This document shows, one piece after another, positions 12,975-24,985 of a DNA stretch of 64,000 nucleotides. Source of the DNA: Favolaschia claudopus (taxonomy: Eukaryota > Basidiomycota > Agaricomycetes > Agaricales > Mycenaceae); contig JAWWNJ010000022.1 in the NCBI GenBank assembly GCA_037176885.1, positions 2,170,001 through 2,234,000 of the forward strand, written 5' to 3'. Position 1 is the first letter of the stretch. Each line of letters opens with the position of its first letter. Made by a program: the position numbers and the translations under genes. The notes under the pieces were generated by a model. It saw nothing but the letters and a program-made list of their open reading frames with translations. It had not been told where the DNA came from and made no database searches.

Positions 12975-13815
12975 TCAATCGTCACCCCTCTCCAGAAATC
13001 CGACACCGCTGTTGCGCACCTTTGCTGTGAAGTTCTCATACCACTTGATTATAAGGGTCATGGGCACAGCAACGTCCCCCGACACTGCTCCCCCCGTGAA
13101 ACCTGCCACGTAATTAAACAGATTCTTCACCACCCGCTCAGCAAGCACAAGAGGATCCCTTATTCCTAGGGATTCAGGCTTTGCTACTGCGTTCAGATTG
13201 GCGAGTTGAGACGCGATATCAGCGAGGGGTTCAACCGAGAAACCAAGAATCGCCGTCACGTTCGCTGCGTCTTGCTGCATCGCAGACGCAGAAGAAAGCG
13301 CAGAATGCATTGTTGATGTTGGATGGTGTGTCGTGAATGTCCCTCGAAGGCGAAATATTGCGGAGGGTTTGTCGTTGGAGAGCCTGCGTAGAACAACTTG
13401 AAAATCGTCTCGAAGCGCAACAATTACCCTCACGATCCAAGAAGCTGAAAACCGCGGCCTTTTTGTGCCCGCGATGCGCGTATAAGGGACAGATGCAATA
13501 GCGAGAGAGGGAGTAGGAGTGGAAGAGATAGGAAAGTTCTCAGTTTAGTTGCTGACGAGCAAGAGGTTGCCTGCGATCGAACCTGGCCAGTAGAGGTGAA
13601 CAGTACATCCATACCCATCCGGAAAGAACACTAGAGTTGTTGGACTGAGGCCGTGTCCTCAACAGATGGATAGCACGGTGCTTACCCGTCCCCAGTAAGA
13701 ATACACACATATGGTTGATCGCGCTCGCGTTTTGCAGCTCAAATAGCGCGTGCGTTTCATCGACCTGTTGAAGATTGGTCTGCAGGAGACGGCCAGCAAC
13801 GCAACACCCAAACAT
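12975..13815 (-). CDS. OPI10: Hikeshi/OPI10 family protein (Hsp70 nuclear import carrier)
   Basis: Hikeshi carries Hsp70 into the nucleus during heat stress by binding FG nucleoporins; OPI10 is the yeast relative. Exons were derived as 13815-13686, 13630-13557, an 11-nt microexon 13444-13434, and 13383-12975 (624 nt, 207 aa, close to the roughly 200 aa of the family). Diagnostic blocks are MFGCCVAGRLLQT at the N-terminus, FFPDGYGCTVHLYWPG, the LLG-LSNDKPSAIFRLRG block spanning the microexon, and KWYENFTAKV near the C-terminus. Skipping the microexon breaks the frame, and including it restores the conserved Leu-Leu-Gly. Identity is firm; the exact donor at 13556 (GTCAGC) is the weakest part of the model. 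Confidence 0.9.
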
Positions 13816-14091
13816 ATTCAACGTTGTGGTCAAGTGCTGCACCTTCCCAATTAGGAAATTGGCGATTGGTGGAAACCGCGCACAGGTTCGAGACGTCAAA
13901 AGGACAACGATCGGGTTGGAAAAAAAAATCAATTCATTGTGCTACAGACTGACTACAGATACATTATGTGGGGATACACTACTTACAAACTAACATCGAC
14001 ACACCGCTTGAACCTCGATAGCGAATGATATATTGAAAAGGCCTCTATCCACAGACAAACAAGGGGAACGACATGACGATAACCAACACGT

Positions 14092-16178
14092 TCAAAAGTC
14101 CCCGAGATCGACTTCAATTGACTCAATGATGTCCGCCTCGAGGGTTTTCCCGGCCAATACCGCACCGTTAATCATCGGTGACGGTGAAGCGCCTGTCTTC
14201 ACTCCCTGGACACCCAAACCCATCGGGTTTGGCGTTGAAGGCCTACAAATACGTTTTCATGGACCCTCTGAATCAAGATCAAAGGCAACATACCTTGAAG
14301 TTGGAGTTGCACTCTCAAACAGTCTTGGCACTGTCCGCAATCTTGCACTGGGGTCAAAGACTTGTGCTACTGCGCCCCCGTTTTCCACGCGACTTTTTCG
14401 CTCCCGCCGCTTTCGCTCTGCTTCCAGCAACTCTGCCTTTCTGACAGCCTCGAGATTAGCTTTGCGGTTTCGTTCGTTTACACGAGCAAGACGGTCGGCG
14501 AGTTCTTCCTCTCCAGTCGTCCTGTCCACTTGTGGAACGGATAGTGCAGCAAGCTGCGCATCAATGTCCCGAACTTCATCGAAGTCGTGCCGCCTCTGAG
14601 CGAGCGTGCGCTGAGCGTTGAGGCGTGCCCGTTCTGCAAGGTTCAAGGCCGGTGTCGACGTACCCGTCCCATTGGCCGTGGATTGCCGTTTGCGTGCGAT
14701 CATTGCAGTAATGTCGTCCTGTATAATTCCATCTTTCAGCATATTTTCACAGGATGCGAAGATCCGCACCTCGGTCGCGTTTTTTGTGAGTAGATCCTGC
14801 ATCTCGTTGAAACGCTCATCCACTTCTTTTCGCGACGGCAGAATAACTTTTTCAGTGGCACAGGTGTCAAGCATACGTTTGAACTCATCCTGTTGGCTAG
14901 GTAAGTACTTGTTGACGATTGAGAAAGAAGTCTGACCGTTGTCCACTGCGCGTTTGATGTACGGTCCATTTGCCAAGGGCGCTCAGCGTTTCCATGCTTG
15001 AGCATGAAACTGTGGTGCATGGTCTTATCTCCGAGCTTGTAGGGCTTTGCAGAGGGCGCCAAACCTTGCATCTCATGAGCGTCGCTGGTTATTTCATTTC
15101 ATGGATAAAAAGCAACACACCGATGATTTGACAGACGCGATATACCTGCTCGTTGCCTTTCTCTGCGTCTTGACCAATACAGTACCGTACCCATGCACCA
15201 GTGATGATTTGCTCGAACCAGGGCGAAGCAGTATGTTTGACCAGCGCGTCGCGCGTGAGGGCGATCTTGAGGAGGTGATCTGACGTGAGAGGACCCTCAT
15301 TTTCCTACAAGTACGAGGCTTTGAGCATAGAATGACTTGAAAGTGTCTGTCTTACATCTTTGGAGTGGGGTTTTCTGCCAAACAAACGTTCATTCTCCTG
15401 ATCCGTTTTGCTGACCTGGCCGTCTTCCTCAGACTCGTCTTCAGACATGTCCATAGGCGAGGACGAGCGTTGTTTGGGGGAGGCACCGCGCTCCTACCGA
15501 TAGCCATCGGCAAATGCCTAGGGGATATAACAACTGCACGCACCCGCTTTCGCTCATCCTTTGCCTTCCGCTTGGCCTTGAGTGCATTGAGAGTTTTGTC
15601 TTTTACCTTGTCTTTCCCGCTGCTTCGAGGGAGGCCTAGAGAACAAATGAGCTCAGGATAAGGCGAAGGAAACTAGAGTAATCACGCTTGGGTTCGCTTT
15701 TTTCAGCTGCCGCGAGCTGTTGAGCGTGTAATTTGTCGAGATGTTTCCGAACTCGTAGGTGGTCGACTTCGTCCAGCCGAGCAGCAAGAATCTGCTCGCG
15801 CTCAATCTCCGTCTTGGCGAGGAGTCTGGGTCAAGAAATGGAGTCACGGCGCGGTATAGAATGAGGGAGAGGAATGAACTGACGCTGCGCGGTCGTCCTC
15901 GTCAATGTACTTGCCTTCGAGGGGATACAGCTCTTCTGAGTCATCTCCATCCTCACTCTCCGGTTCATTGTCGGAGCTGGGTGTCAAGACCGTGTAAAGT
16001 CTGGGTCTACGACGAGCCTGTATACTCACTCGGCGGCAACTTTGCGCTTCTTCGAGGTCTTGCTCTTGCCGGTGGCAGAGGAAGTCGAGTCTCGGTTCCT
16101 CTTGCGTGTTACTTGCTTCTCCTTGTCGGAAGACCCGCCGACGAGCTCGAGCAGTTCATCGTCAAGTTCAGAAGACAT
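14092..16178 (-). CDS. RTF1: RTF1 homologue, Paf1 complex subunit with Plus3 domain
   Basis: Rtf1 joins the Paf1 elongation complex to Spt5 and promotes H2B ubiquitination. The start MSSELDDELLELVGG and the end KTLEADIIESIEVDLGDF both match the family ends, so the gene is complete. First exons are 16178-16030, 15976-15884 and 15825-15686, and phases agree. An acidic, Lys-rich N-terminus includes YPLEGKYIDEDDR and LNALKAKRKAKDER. The Plus3 domain begins near 15290 (TRDALVKHTASPWFE, then GAWVRYCIG) and continues through KPYKLGDKTMHHSF and NAERPWQMDRTSNA. A coiled helical region with many Arg/Glu follows (AERARLNAQRTLAQRR, ERKRRERKSR). Seven or more introns of 40-60 nt. It sits head-to-head with the phosphatase gene. 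Confidence 0.92.
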
Positions 16179-16333
16179 GGGAGGTTGAGACGGAGTTCAA
16201 GTTGCGGGAGTGTGACAGCGAATGTCACAATCTCGGTCACGGTCTGTCTGCTTTATACTCCATGTTCTTTGCTCAATTCCTCAACTGCTGGGCCCCATAA
16301 TCATCTGCGATTCACCACCGTCCCGCCGCTGCC
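16179..16333. promoter_or_regulatory. Shared divergent promoter region, RTF1 / phosphatase
   Basis: Only 155 bp separate the two oppositely oriented start codons, so the promoters overlap or are shared. No recognisable regulator site was seen. Confidence 0.5.
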
Positions 16334-17939
16334 ATGTCTCTTCTCGTACTCCCTCCCGTTCCCGACTTTCCCCCCGAATTTCTGGGCGATTTAAATTTCC
16401 CCCAAAATGAGTTTGATTTTTCTGCGTCCTTCTCGACTCCGGCTCCTCAGGCTCCAGTGCTACCTCCCACATCTCTCATGTCTCTCGCCTCCCAACACCA
16501 CGCCAGCGCGTACAACATGTCAAAGTACGGTCCACTAGGATGCCCTATCCGATACATTCCGCTTTCTGTACATCTCCCCGACCATGTTCGGGAACTTCGG
16601 GAGCGTCAGCAACGCATCGCCGACTCCACGGACCCTTGGTGGCCCTGTGATACTGTCCAGCCATCTCCGTTGCTCTTGGGACCCTGTGGCGTACCTGCAC
16701 ACGACTCCTCCAGTCTTGGTGCCGAGCTTCAGGCCGCCATGCAGGACACTTTTGATTTTTCCGCACCCTACCCCCCGTCCCTCAAAACTTCCTCCACGCA
16801 TCCCATCAAGTGCGTATCTACCAAACCGGTCGTGCTCCAAAGTGAATGACCCAGTGTTGTAGCATTTCCGCCATGATCCCATTCGAGCTTATTCCTCTCA
16901 TTTCATCCCATCTTTTACTGTCATCTGGGCCCACAGTATTCGATATTCCTTCTTCGTTCACGCTGGACCGTCTTACCGCTCAGCAGCAGCACCATGTTCC
17001 AATTCCACCCCTCCCTCCGCCCCCTTCCCCTCCTCCGTCCGCGCAAAAGTTCGCAAATCAGTTGCGAACACGTTCCGCCGTCAGCGAGGCTATTGCCGCT
17101 GCTATAAACACTACGGTTGCTCCATCGGTTCGTCCGTCCAGCCTCTCCTTGTCCTTGACCGTTGCCGTCGCGATGGGCGAGAAAACCGTTCCAGCACCGC
17201 TTCCACTGGACCCTGTTTTCACAATCGGCAACATATTTCTTTCCTCTTGTCCAGGGAAAAAAGGTGCGATTTCACCGACATTGAACGACGACTCCTGACG
17301 TTATCTTTCCCCCCAGTTCGCCTTCAAGGACCTGTGAAGGGGCGCAGTGGCGTCTGCCGCGATCTACAAGCAGACATGCGGCGTATGAAGGATCTTGGTG
17401 TCGGTTGCATCGTCTGCTGTCTCGACGATGCTGAGCTCGAGTTCCTTGGTGCGCCGTGGCAGTTATATGAGCGTGCTGCCAAGGTAGTTGGCATCTCTGT
17501 CCTCCGTATCCCCACTCCCGAGGGTCTTGCCCCGCCTACGCCCGCCTCATTGGACGCTCACCTAACGCGCATCATTGACACATACATACTTCGCGGAGTG
17601 CCTATTCTCGTGCACTGTCGAGGTGGCATAGGTCGCGCCGTTGTTGTGGCCTGCTGCGCTGCCATCAAGCTTGGACTTTGTGGTTGGCTATGCGACACTC
17701 GCAAGGAGGCGGTTTCTGTACACCCAGATACTCTCGATCTTGTATCGGTGCGTCCAGTATCGACTCCGGCTTTGGATCAGACCCTAAGGCAATTCTCTTC
17801 GATTGATATATAGCGTGTAATTCGCATGGCACGTCGGAGGCGGTCAATCAAGGCCATAGAGACGTACGAACAAGTTCAGTTCCTTGTTGATTTCGTGGAA
17901 TATCTGCGTGGAAAGCAAGGATTGAGCGCCGGCATGTAA
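16334..17939 (+). CDS. CDKN3-like dual-specificity phosphatase
   Basis: Exons were derived as 16334-16809, 16863-17263, 17317-17711 and 17814-17939 (1,398 nt, 465 aa; phases 2, 1 and 0 agree). The first 270 residues are low-complexity, Pro/Ser-rich. The catalytic domain starts near residue 290 (LSSCPGKKVRLQGPVKGRSG) and contains the Cys-x5-Arg loop HCRGGIGRA that marks protein tyrosine/dual-specificity phosphatases. A conserved tail follows (IRMARRRRSIKAIETYEQV, then FLVDFVEYLRG). Acting on phosphorylated cell-cycle kinases, as human CDKN3/KAP does, is inference from domain type; the substrate in this fungus is unknown. This is the last host gene before the mobile-DNA block. Confidence 0.82.
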
Positions 17940-19569
17940 GCTCCAAAAGTATCGTCATGTTGAGGTTTACAGTATCATTATTTGTTTTGTATCTTGCTTT
18001 GCTCATAGGATAGGATATGTTTTTTCTAGACTCGAAACCAGCCGTTATAGTACCAACTAGCTGAACCCGTGCTCCGCACGGAAGAAACATGTTCTTCAAG
18101 CTTGATGAAAGTGTTGACAGAGAGTTGACTTTGTCAGCGTTAGCCACCTCCGTTCTGAAGACTGAGTCCAGACATCTTTAAATTCAAATGAATTTTTTCA
18201 CAGTGAGCTTCGGTTCCAGGAAAAATCCGTCATTTCGAGGGTTTTCTGACGGCCGAAAACCCGGTTTTCCGACCATTTCACTGGGTGTTTTCCCGGGGAA
18301 AAGTGGAAAAAGAAATAAGAATAAGGGAGATACTCGGAAATCTCCGGGAGGCCGAGCATTCTCATTCTTCGACATTTTTCTCTGTTCATACCTCACAAAG
18401 CGGTAGAATGTAAGTCGGAATTTTGGAACTCCATAGTAAGCTCCTGATAAGTTGATCTTTTGAGCTTGGTGCAGGTGTTCAAATTCTCAAATTCATTTTG
18501 ATCATGGATAACAGCGTGGCTAGCCGCCGCTACACCCTTGAATTCAGAAATCAGTGCAATGGCTACTCAGTACTGACTAGTTGCTGAGTGTATCAGTAAT
18601 CAGTAGTGTATAATTTTCAGCCAACCATGACCGGAGAATTGAATGTAACCCATTTGATCTCAAAACACTCTCCTACAATCTCAGAGAATTTGAAAGCCCT
18701 TACAGTGTGTCAAGTGGTTAATTTATTGACCCCTAAATTTCGCCCACTTCAAACAAGCTTGAAGCCAACAACCAGTGAACCTTTGAACGAAATCTCATCG
18801 CAAGATAAAATTGTATCAGTAGGCTAACAGAAGTGATGCAGACCGAGATATGGGGTTTTCTATATCAATTCCACAACTGTACATTAAGCCAGTGAAAAGC
18901 TCGCAATAGTCAGACCAGGCAGACGGTAAAACGAGAAACAAACCGGACACCAACGAAACGCGGGAAATGCCGGCAGTGACATCCTATACATGAAAACACA
19001 AGGTGACGTTAGTAACGTGACTTTTGACAGAAAGTAATGTGCTTTCTGACAGAAAATCACGGGGTCCCGGGCACGGAATCCAGCAAAAAAAAGCGTGCGG
19101 GGTTTGGGGCGGAGCCCCGACAAGCTGTGCACCAGCCATAGGGAGGGACGCGAGCGCACAAAGTTATCTGCCGTGTCACGCGATTATCTGCCAAGATCGA
19201 ATTTCGTGGTTGTCCCGGCGTTTTTCAGCCATCTGAAGCTGCCGAGTAGATATAGGTTCTTTTATACACCCCGCAATTTATTCTGACGAATTTACGGGGC
19301 TCTGGTATCGAGAAATTAGAGTGTGGCAGATAATGACACAGCCACATGGCAGATAACAACCCAGCTGATCGATCGGTTAACCGAAAACCCATTTCCCGGC
19401 CGAAGGTTTTCCCCTTTGAGAAGCAAAAAAGTTTTATTTTTCCCTTGTATTTCTGGTCCTCCCGGAAAATTCAGTACATATACTACTGCCAAATTAGTAC
19501 AACCCTGAAGGAAAATACAGAGCAATACCGCTTTAACGCTCGTCATATACACAGCTCATATACCTACCG
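17940..19569. other. Gene-free stretch before KDZ1
   Basis: There is no convincing coding sequence in 1.6 kb. It holds short palindrome-like runs around 18,230-18,300 (GGTTTTC/GAAAACC pairs) and a related motif near 19,380-19,420 (CCGAAAACCC, CGGCCGAA). These could be remnants of a small inverted-repeat element, but ends and target duplications were not identified. Confidence 0.4.
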
Positions 19570-19624
19570 TTTCGCGAAATATATGGGCCGTTGCCTGGGG
19601 CCGTTTCGCGAAGTTTCGCGGCAG
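19570..19624 (+). repeat. KDZ1 left terminal inverted repeat
   Basis: This 55-bp repeat matches the reverse complement of 31322-31376 at roughly 45 of 55 positions by eye. Two perfectly conserved blocks, TTTCGCGAAATATAT and TTTCGCGAAGTTTCG, lie at its outer and inner ends, so TTTCGCGAA occurs twice per repeat. Confidence 0.72.
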
Positions 19625-19798
19625 TTGTCAACCATCACGGGGGTCATGTGGGGGCATCAAGGCGGTGTTTCGGCCGCCGCTAGGGAGCTCCGGCAGGGCA
19701 TTTTCGGCATCATTTAGGCAAGAAATAATCGATTTTCATTCAATATTACACATTTTTCAGTATTTATACACGGGATAGGTTTGGCGTGCTACTGCGTT

Positions 19799-22700
19799 TC
19801 AAGATAACATATACAAACAATGCAAGAACGTCGGAAAAAACGGTACCGCTACCCCCACCGGCCAGAATAGCCTACAAATCGGATAGCGCTTGAGGAGGAG
19901 ACCTTGCCCCATCCAACTGGGGCGGTGACGGCGGCGGTGCGGCACCAGGATTCGGCGGGGACAGCGGGGCGGGGCCAGCGCCGCCGGATTGGGCGGGGCC
20001 AGCGGGGCGGGCGTATCGGCCATGCGTTCCGCGTTCGTCACCGCTGCCTTGGCCGCTGCACTTCGGTTAGCAGGGCGTGGTTTGGGCCGGGTGCTCGCAG
20101 GGACCTGCAGCAGTTGGGCGGCGGGGGGATTGGGCGGCGGCGGCGGGGGCGGGGCATCGACATTGGGTCCAACAGAGGAAGAGATGGCGGTAGAACCTGG
20201 TGCTGATGGGAGGGGAGAGTCCGGTAGGGAGGAATCCGTTGGTAGCGATGTACCTTTTATAATTTCCTCCGTCTCCTCGGTCATCCTATCAAATTAATCA
20301 ATGTCATATTCATCCAAGTAACCGAAAGAAACCTACCCGGCCATTTCCCTCAACACCCACTCCACATCCACCATCGCCTGCGTCCAAGAATCCGACGCCT
20401 CGCTCATGACTCCCCGCCACCATTTGAGACACATGAGCACATTCAAAAACCCGTTTTGACCTGGGCACCGGAGCGTGGCCCAGTCGCCGAGTCCCCGCTG
20501 TAACTCGTTCCCATGCAAACGCCACGGAGGATTGATGGCTTTCCACCAAGCCCACCAATCATTCTCCATGGCGCTCTCACTAACATGCGGTGACCCTTTC
20601 CGCGCGTTTTTCACCCATATGCCGACTGCCGGAGGTCTTGACGTTGTACCATGCGGCTTCGTCTACCAAAACAAGGATATAAGTCTCGTACGACGACCTT
20701 ACTTTGTTGAAGTCAAGACTAACCTGGCACCTGAAATTCGTACTTTCCTCCAATCTCCACAACGCGCGCAAGATCTCCTCCCAGTGCGGTCCCATGACGC
20801 CGTCCGTGTCCTCCAACGACTGCCTCGCAGCTTCTACCCAAGCGGGCGCTTTCCCAGTCTTCTTCGCCCCTTGTGCTCCAGGTGCTGCCTTCTTCGTCCC
20901 CGTTCCTCGTACCGCTCGGGTTTTCACAGGCGATCTCTGCACCTCCTCGTCGTCGCCGCTATCCTCGTCGTCACCACTGTCCTCGTCTTGTTCGCCGCTC
21001 GACTCTTCCTCACTGCTATGCCACTCCCCCTCGCCATTCTCCCGCTTTCTCTTTTTCGCCCTCCTCTTCCCACTCCCCCCCTTCCGCTTCCTGGCCTTCA
21101 TTCCAATAAAGCTGTCCACGGCGATCAAGCCCAATTCGCGTTGGATATATAAATTGCGCGCGATATTATTTTCTCGCTGCAGGTCGTAGGCGTTCATCCG
21201 TCGTAGGCGCCACACGTAGGTCTTCCGCTCCTCACCGGACTTCAGCATGATTTCTTTCCGAAGAAATTCCGACACGTTATCCAGACCCCAAGTCTCGGTG
21301 GAAGATGCTGGGGGCTCGACCATCAGAGAAGCTACTGTTGGTATCGCCGGTGGCTCGATGGCGGCGGGGGGCGGAGAGGGGATGTGGGAAGGTTGTGCAG
21401 GAGGTGTCGGTTGTGCGGGAGGTGTCGGTGGATGGATGGTGATCGGGGGTGGGGCTGGGGTCTCGAGACGGAGAAGCGTACCAGAGGCTATAGCCTCGTC
21501 GAGCTCATCTTCCACAAGAGGAGCCAATGGCATCTCGACGTCGGCGGGCGCCGCTCCCGTATCGCTGTTCTGCTCGGATTGTGTCGACGCCGGCTCAGTA
21601 CGCGAAGCCGAAGACGGAGCCTCCGTGGCCGACGGAGAGAGCAGCTGAGGCTGCGCTGGAGGCAGGGTGGATGACGAGGCGGCAGGTGAGAGGCTTGCTG
21701 AGGACGCGACCTGTACCGGGCCAGAACCTGTCACATCGTTAAGTCTTGTATACCTCTAACGCGTCGTAAAAGAAAAAACACTTACCCAATTGTACTGCTT
21801 GCACGAAATTCGCGTACAGGCTTAGCGCTTGGGCATAGCCAGGGGGATCCCACTTGGCCCAATCTTTCCCATCCGCCCCGCCAGCAGTAAGACTACAAAC
21901 GAGTTATTAGCCAAATTTTCATCCAATTCCACAGCGCAAAACCTACCTGCGCACCTCAAACTTATCTCCGTCGAGACGCCCCGCAATCAGGTTGATCGTA
22001 TAGCCTGTGTAGGCGCGAAGACCGTTCAACAGCGGCGCCACTGTCGCCATGAATTTATCTCGAACTCTAAAGTCTTGTAAGTAACCTCCCATACTCAGGC
22101 TTCATGTTAACTCACTCTGCCTGTACCTCCGGGTCGATGCTCGGTAATCCCTCCTCCTCGGCCTCGTACTCCGCCATCGCCGCCGCGTGCGCTTCCTCCG
22201 CCTCCTGCTTCAGCTTCTCCCGCACTTCCAAAGGTTCTTCCGCCAGCAGCTCCCGAGCGATTTCGCACCGAAGGGAGATGTGGTTGTCCCGGTGTTCGTC
22301 CGAATAGTTTAGCTCAGTGAATCTCTTGCTAACCTTGTTGCTGAAATCCTTGTGGTGCATGTAGTAGTGGAAGTCGAGGGGTTTCTTGGGAGGAGGCTCA
22401 TCCTCGTGGCGCCGCATTCGCGCGAGGTAAGAGAAATACGGGTTCACGTGTATTCCCATTGAGCCTGGACGTTGCCGACTAAACCACCGCTTGATTTTCT
22501 AGCAAATCCGCCCACCTCTCTCAGTCAAGACGCCGTGGGCACAGTCCAAAATCACGTACCGCCTCAGTCTGTTTTCTTACTTCTGTTTTCGCAGCCTCCT
22601 GCTCTGGCGTCAAATTGAGATCGAGGGCATCAAACGCGTCCTCCGCTGTCTGGAGATTCTGTGGCGCGGTAGCTGGCGGGTCTTCGTCCAAAGGCACATC

Positions 22701-22943
22701 CCAAGGGAACTTCTCCCAATAATTCGCGAAAAGAGTTGGAAACCAGTACCGAGTTCCTTGCCTCTTCATGGACTTGATCTTATTGTTTTTAGATGCCTGG
22801 ATATAGCCTGGTACATTCTCCAATAAGAACTGCGCCCGTTGGCCCTTGAAATCGCTCGGCTGGCCGCGCTTGCCGGGCGCGTCGGAGTCGGAGTCGCCGG
22901 CGTCAGACGCGTTAGGTTTGCTTTTCTTGGTTTTACGGGGCAT
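19799..22943 (-). CDS. KDZ1 accessory gene A: conserved Trp-rich protein of unknown function
   Basis: Starts MPRKTKKSKPNASD at 22943. A block FPTLFANYWEKFPWDVPLDE follows near 22,700, then IKRWFSRQR-like and IHVNPYFSYLARMRRHEDE, TNFRCQ near 20,730, and a C-terminal block with paired tryptophans (DWWAWWKAINPPWR, then PGQNGFLNVLMCLKWW) near 20,550-20,420. The middle (21,734-21,250) is Pro/Ala/Ser-rich, followed by a Lys/Arg cluster (KRRAKKRKRE) and acidic runs. Six or more short introns. The final exon, starting MTEETEEI (about 20,284), is Pro-rich and its end at 19,799 is uncertain. From memory, this block order recurs in many mushroom genomes, but no function is known to me. Being transcribed with the other minus-strand genes inside the inverted repeats suggests an element-borne role. 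Confidence 0.68.
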
Positions 22944-23444
22944 GGAAATGAGACGAGTGGAGGACGGTAAACAGACGCGTTTGCACTGCCACATTCCCAC
23001 CTGTCATGACTCTAACGATTTTCTCAATACTCTAACGATTTTCTCAATAATCGTTCACGCGGTAAAGTCACAGCTGAAGTCAATTCATTGATCTACAACG
23101 AAGATACAGCGAAAGCTACCAGTAGCTAACAAAGTAGTATGTATAAAAAGATGTACAGTGAAATGAAAAAATGTATAGTGAAAAAAAATGTCGAGTGAGA
23201 AGAAAGATAATGTATGTACGAGCAGGAGGGCGGAGGGGAGATACAAGGAAGATAGAACAACAGTTGGGTTAGGAATGGAGGTAGCGATGCACAACTAATA
23301 CGAGCGACAGACACAGCAAGATAGCGATAACGTAGCAACAGGCGACGACGACGACGACGGACAGAGACAGTGGAGGGGCAAGTAGATGTCCAAGAAGAAA
23401 GAAAAGAAACAAAAAAAAAAACGACGTCGAGCGAGGCCCCTTCC
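22944..23444. other. Gap between KDZ1 accessory genes
   Basis: About 500 bp without coding signal. A direct duplication of CTCTAACGATTTTCTCAATA lies at about 23,010-23,050. AT-rich sequence near 23,150-23,200 probably includes the promoter of gene A and the 3' end of the viroplasmin-like gene. Confidence 0.5.
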
Positions 23445-24605
23445 TCACTCCTCATCGTCGAATTTTCCCCGCGTCATCCACTTCTCCAACTTGTCCATGT
23501 TGTCGGTGACCATAATCGCGTCCTCCAACCCCAGCCTGTTCGCCGCGGCCTGCGCCGAAGAGAAGGAGTTGAAGAACACGGAAACACCACGGATGCCATA
23601 GAAACGAGGGCGAGGAGCGGGGGGCGCGGGTGCTGCAGCAGCAGGCGGCGGGGGAGGGGGACCCGGAGGCGGGGGAGGAGGGGCGCCGGGGGTGACGAGG
23701 ATGGAAGGGAGGGGCGCTGCCGCTGCAGGCGTGGGGCTATTAGCCGGTGTGGGGCTGGGGGCGGGGCTCGGGGCCGGGGTCGGGGTAGCGTCGCCGCCCT
23801 GTCGCGCCGCGGCCGCCAGATGCGGAGGAGGGTCGCGAGCAGCGGTCGCGCGATCAGCGGCAATTTGAGCGCCGAGGGCGCGACCAGTCGGGGTGAGCGA
23901 AATGCGGGTCATGGGGGTTACGCGTGGGGGAGACGGAAGATGGAGGTGAGGGGTCGATGGCTCGTTTTTGGTGGGGCCGGGGCTGGCGGGCTCAGCCTTG
24001 ATCTGAGCTGCGGAGGTCATCGAGCCGCAAGAGGTGGAGGTGCTGTTGAACGGGGAGGGGGCGGGACCGAAGGCGAGCGACACGCCGAAGATAGGCAAAC
24101 CACCCGTGAAGGCCGGGCCCGAGAGCGCCGAGCGACGGACAACGGGCTCGGGGGCGCCGGAAGCCACCGCGGTATCGGCGGGAGCGACGGGCGCCGCAGC
24201 AGCCGCAGACGGTTGGAAGCCATCGCACGACGCGGAGCTCGGGTGGGTGCGAGGGTCGGGGTCGAGGGAGAAAGTGAGCGGTTCGAAGGCAGGGCAATTG
24301 CCGCGGTGGTGAGTTAGGCACTGTTGGGCCCACCAGGCGTCCGCCTCAGCCAACGTCTTGAACGATTTTTGCATCGCGTTGGTGAAGCGCTCGGTTTGCT
24401 CTCGCGCGAGCCAGCTGGAAGCAAATCATCAGATTTTTGACTCGTACGAAAAAGGACGGTAAGAGAAAAAAACTCACGAATTGGAATAATAGCCTCGGGT
24501 GAAGCCATTGAACACGGCGTAATAGGCACAGGAGGAGCAGCGGTCGTGGGCTGCAGTATTTTGGTGGCCGGGACTGAGGTGGTGGGGAGCGGGACAAGTT
24601 TTCAT
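23445..24605 (-). CDS. KDZ1 accessory: protein with two viroplasmin/RNase H1-N-like domains
   Basis: Exons were derived as 24605-24478 (128 nt) and 24414-23445 (1,098 nt in total, 365 aa). The N-terminal domain reads YYAVFNGFTRGYYSN, then WLAREQTERF and KSFKTLAEADAWW. This is the pattern of the RNase H1 N-terminal / caulimovirus viroplasmin fold (aromatic-Val-x-x-Gly, then Gly-x-Tyr, then Trp, then Lys-x-Phe-x-Thr-x-x-Glu-Ala). About 200 residues of Pro/Ala-rich linker follow. A C-terminal copy reads FYGIRGVSVFFNSFSSAQAA and LEKWMTRG. In RNase H1 this fold binds RNA-DNA hybrid or duplex; binding here is inference. Homologues lie in KDZ2 (51,103) and KDZ3 (63,633). Two tandem domains without a nuclease domain suggest a binding rather than a cutting protein. 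Confidence 0.72.
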
Positions 24606-24985
24606 GGATGAAGAAAATGAAGGTGAAAGTGGGGCAGTGGTGGGAGTAGGAGATCAAGAGACGACGAGGATCTCAGGAAGTCGACGCGGATTTATAGAGG
24701 GCCGCTTGTGAGGTAAAAAGTTGTCAATGGGTTGCATCGTGCACGCCGCGACCGCTCCAGAAGCGTCTTTCAGAAGAACGGAGGGACAGGCGACGGCGCC
24801 AGGCTGGCATTTGACCTCGCCGTCGCCGCATCCGGGGGCGGTAGTAGCCACGACTTCAAGAAGGAGGAGAGATGACCTGGAAGACGAAGGGAGAAGTGAC
24901 ATGGTCACTGTCACTAGCTCGGACGGTTCGGCCGAACTCTTGCGCCTCACCCCGATTTCAAGAAAATCATATCATTCTACATATT

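Noticed and set aside
23370..24317. 315-codon plus-strand Arg/Gly-rich frame
   Set aside because: Antisense of the viroplasmin-like gene. It is an artefact of GC-rich Pro/Ala codons, with no conserved block.
24654..24950. 98-codon minus-strand frame upstream of the KDZ1 viroplasmin-like gene
   Set aside because: It lies between two minus-strand genes, where the downstream gene needs a promoter. No conserved block and no homologue in KDZ2 or KDZ3 were seen.
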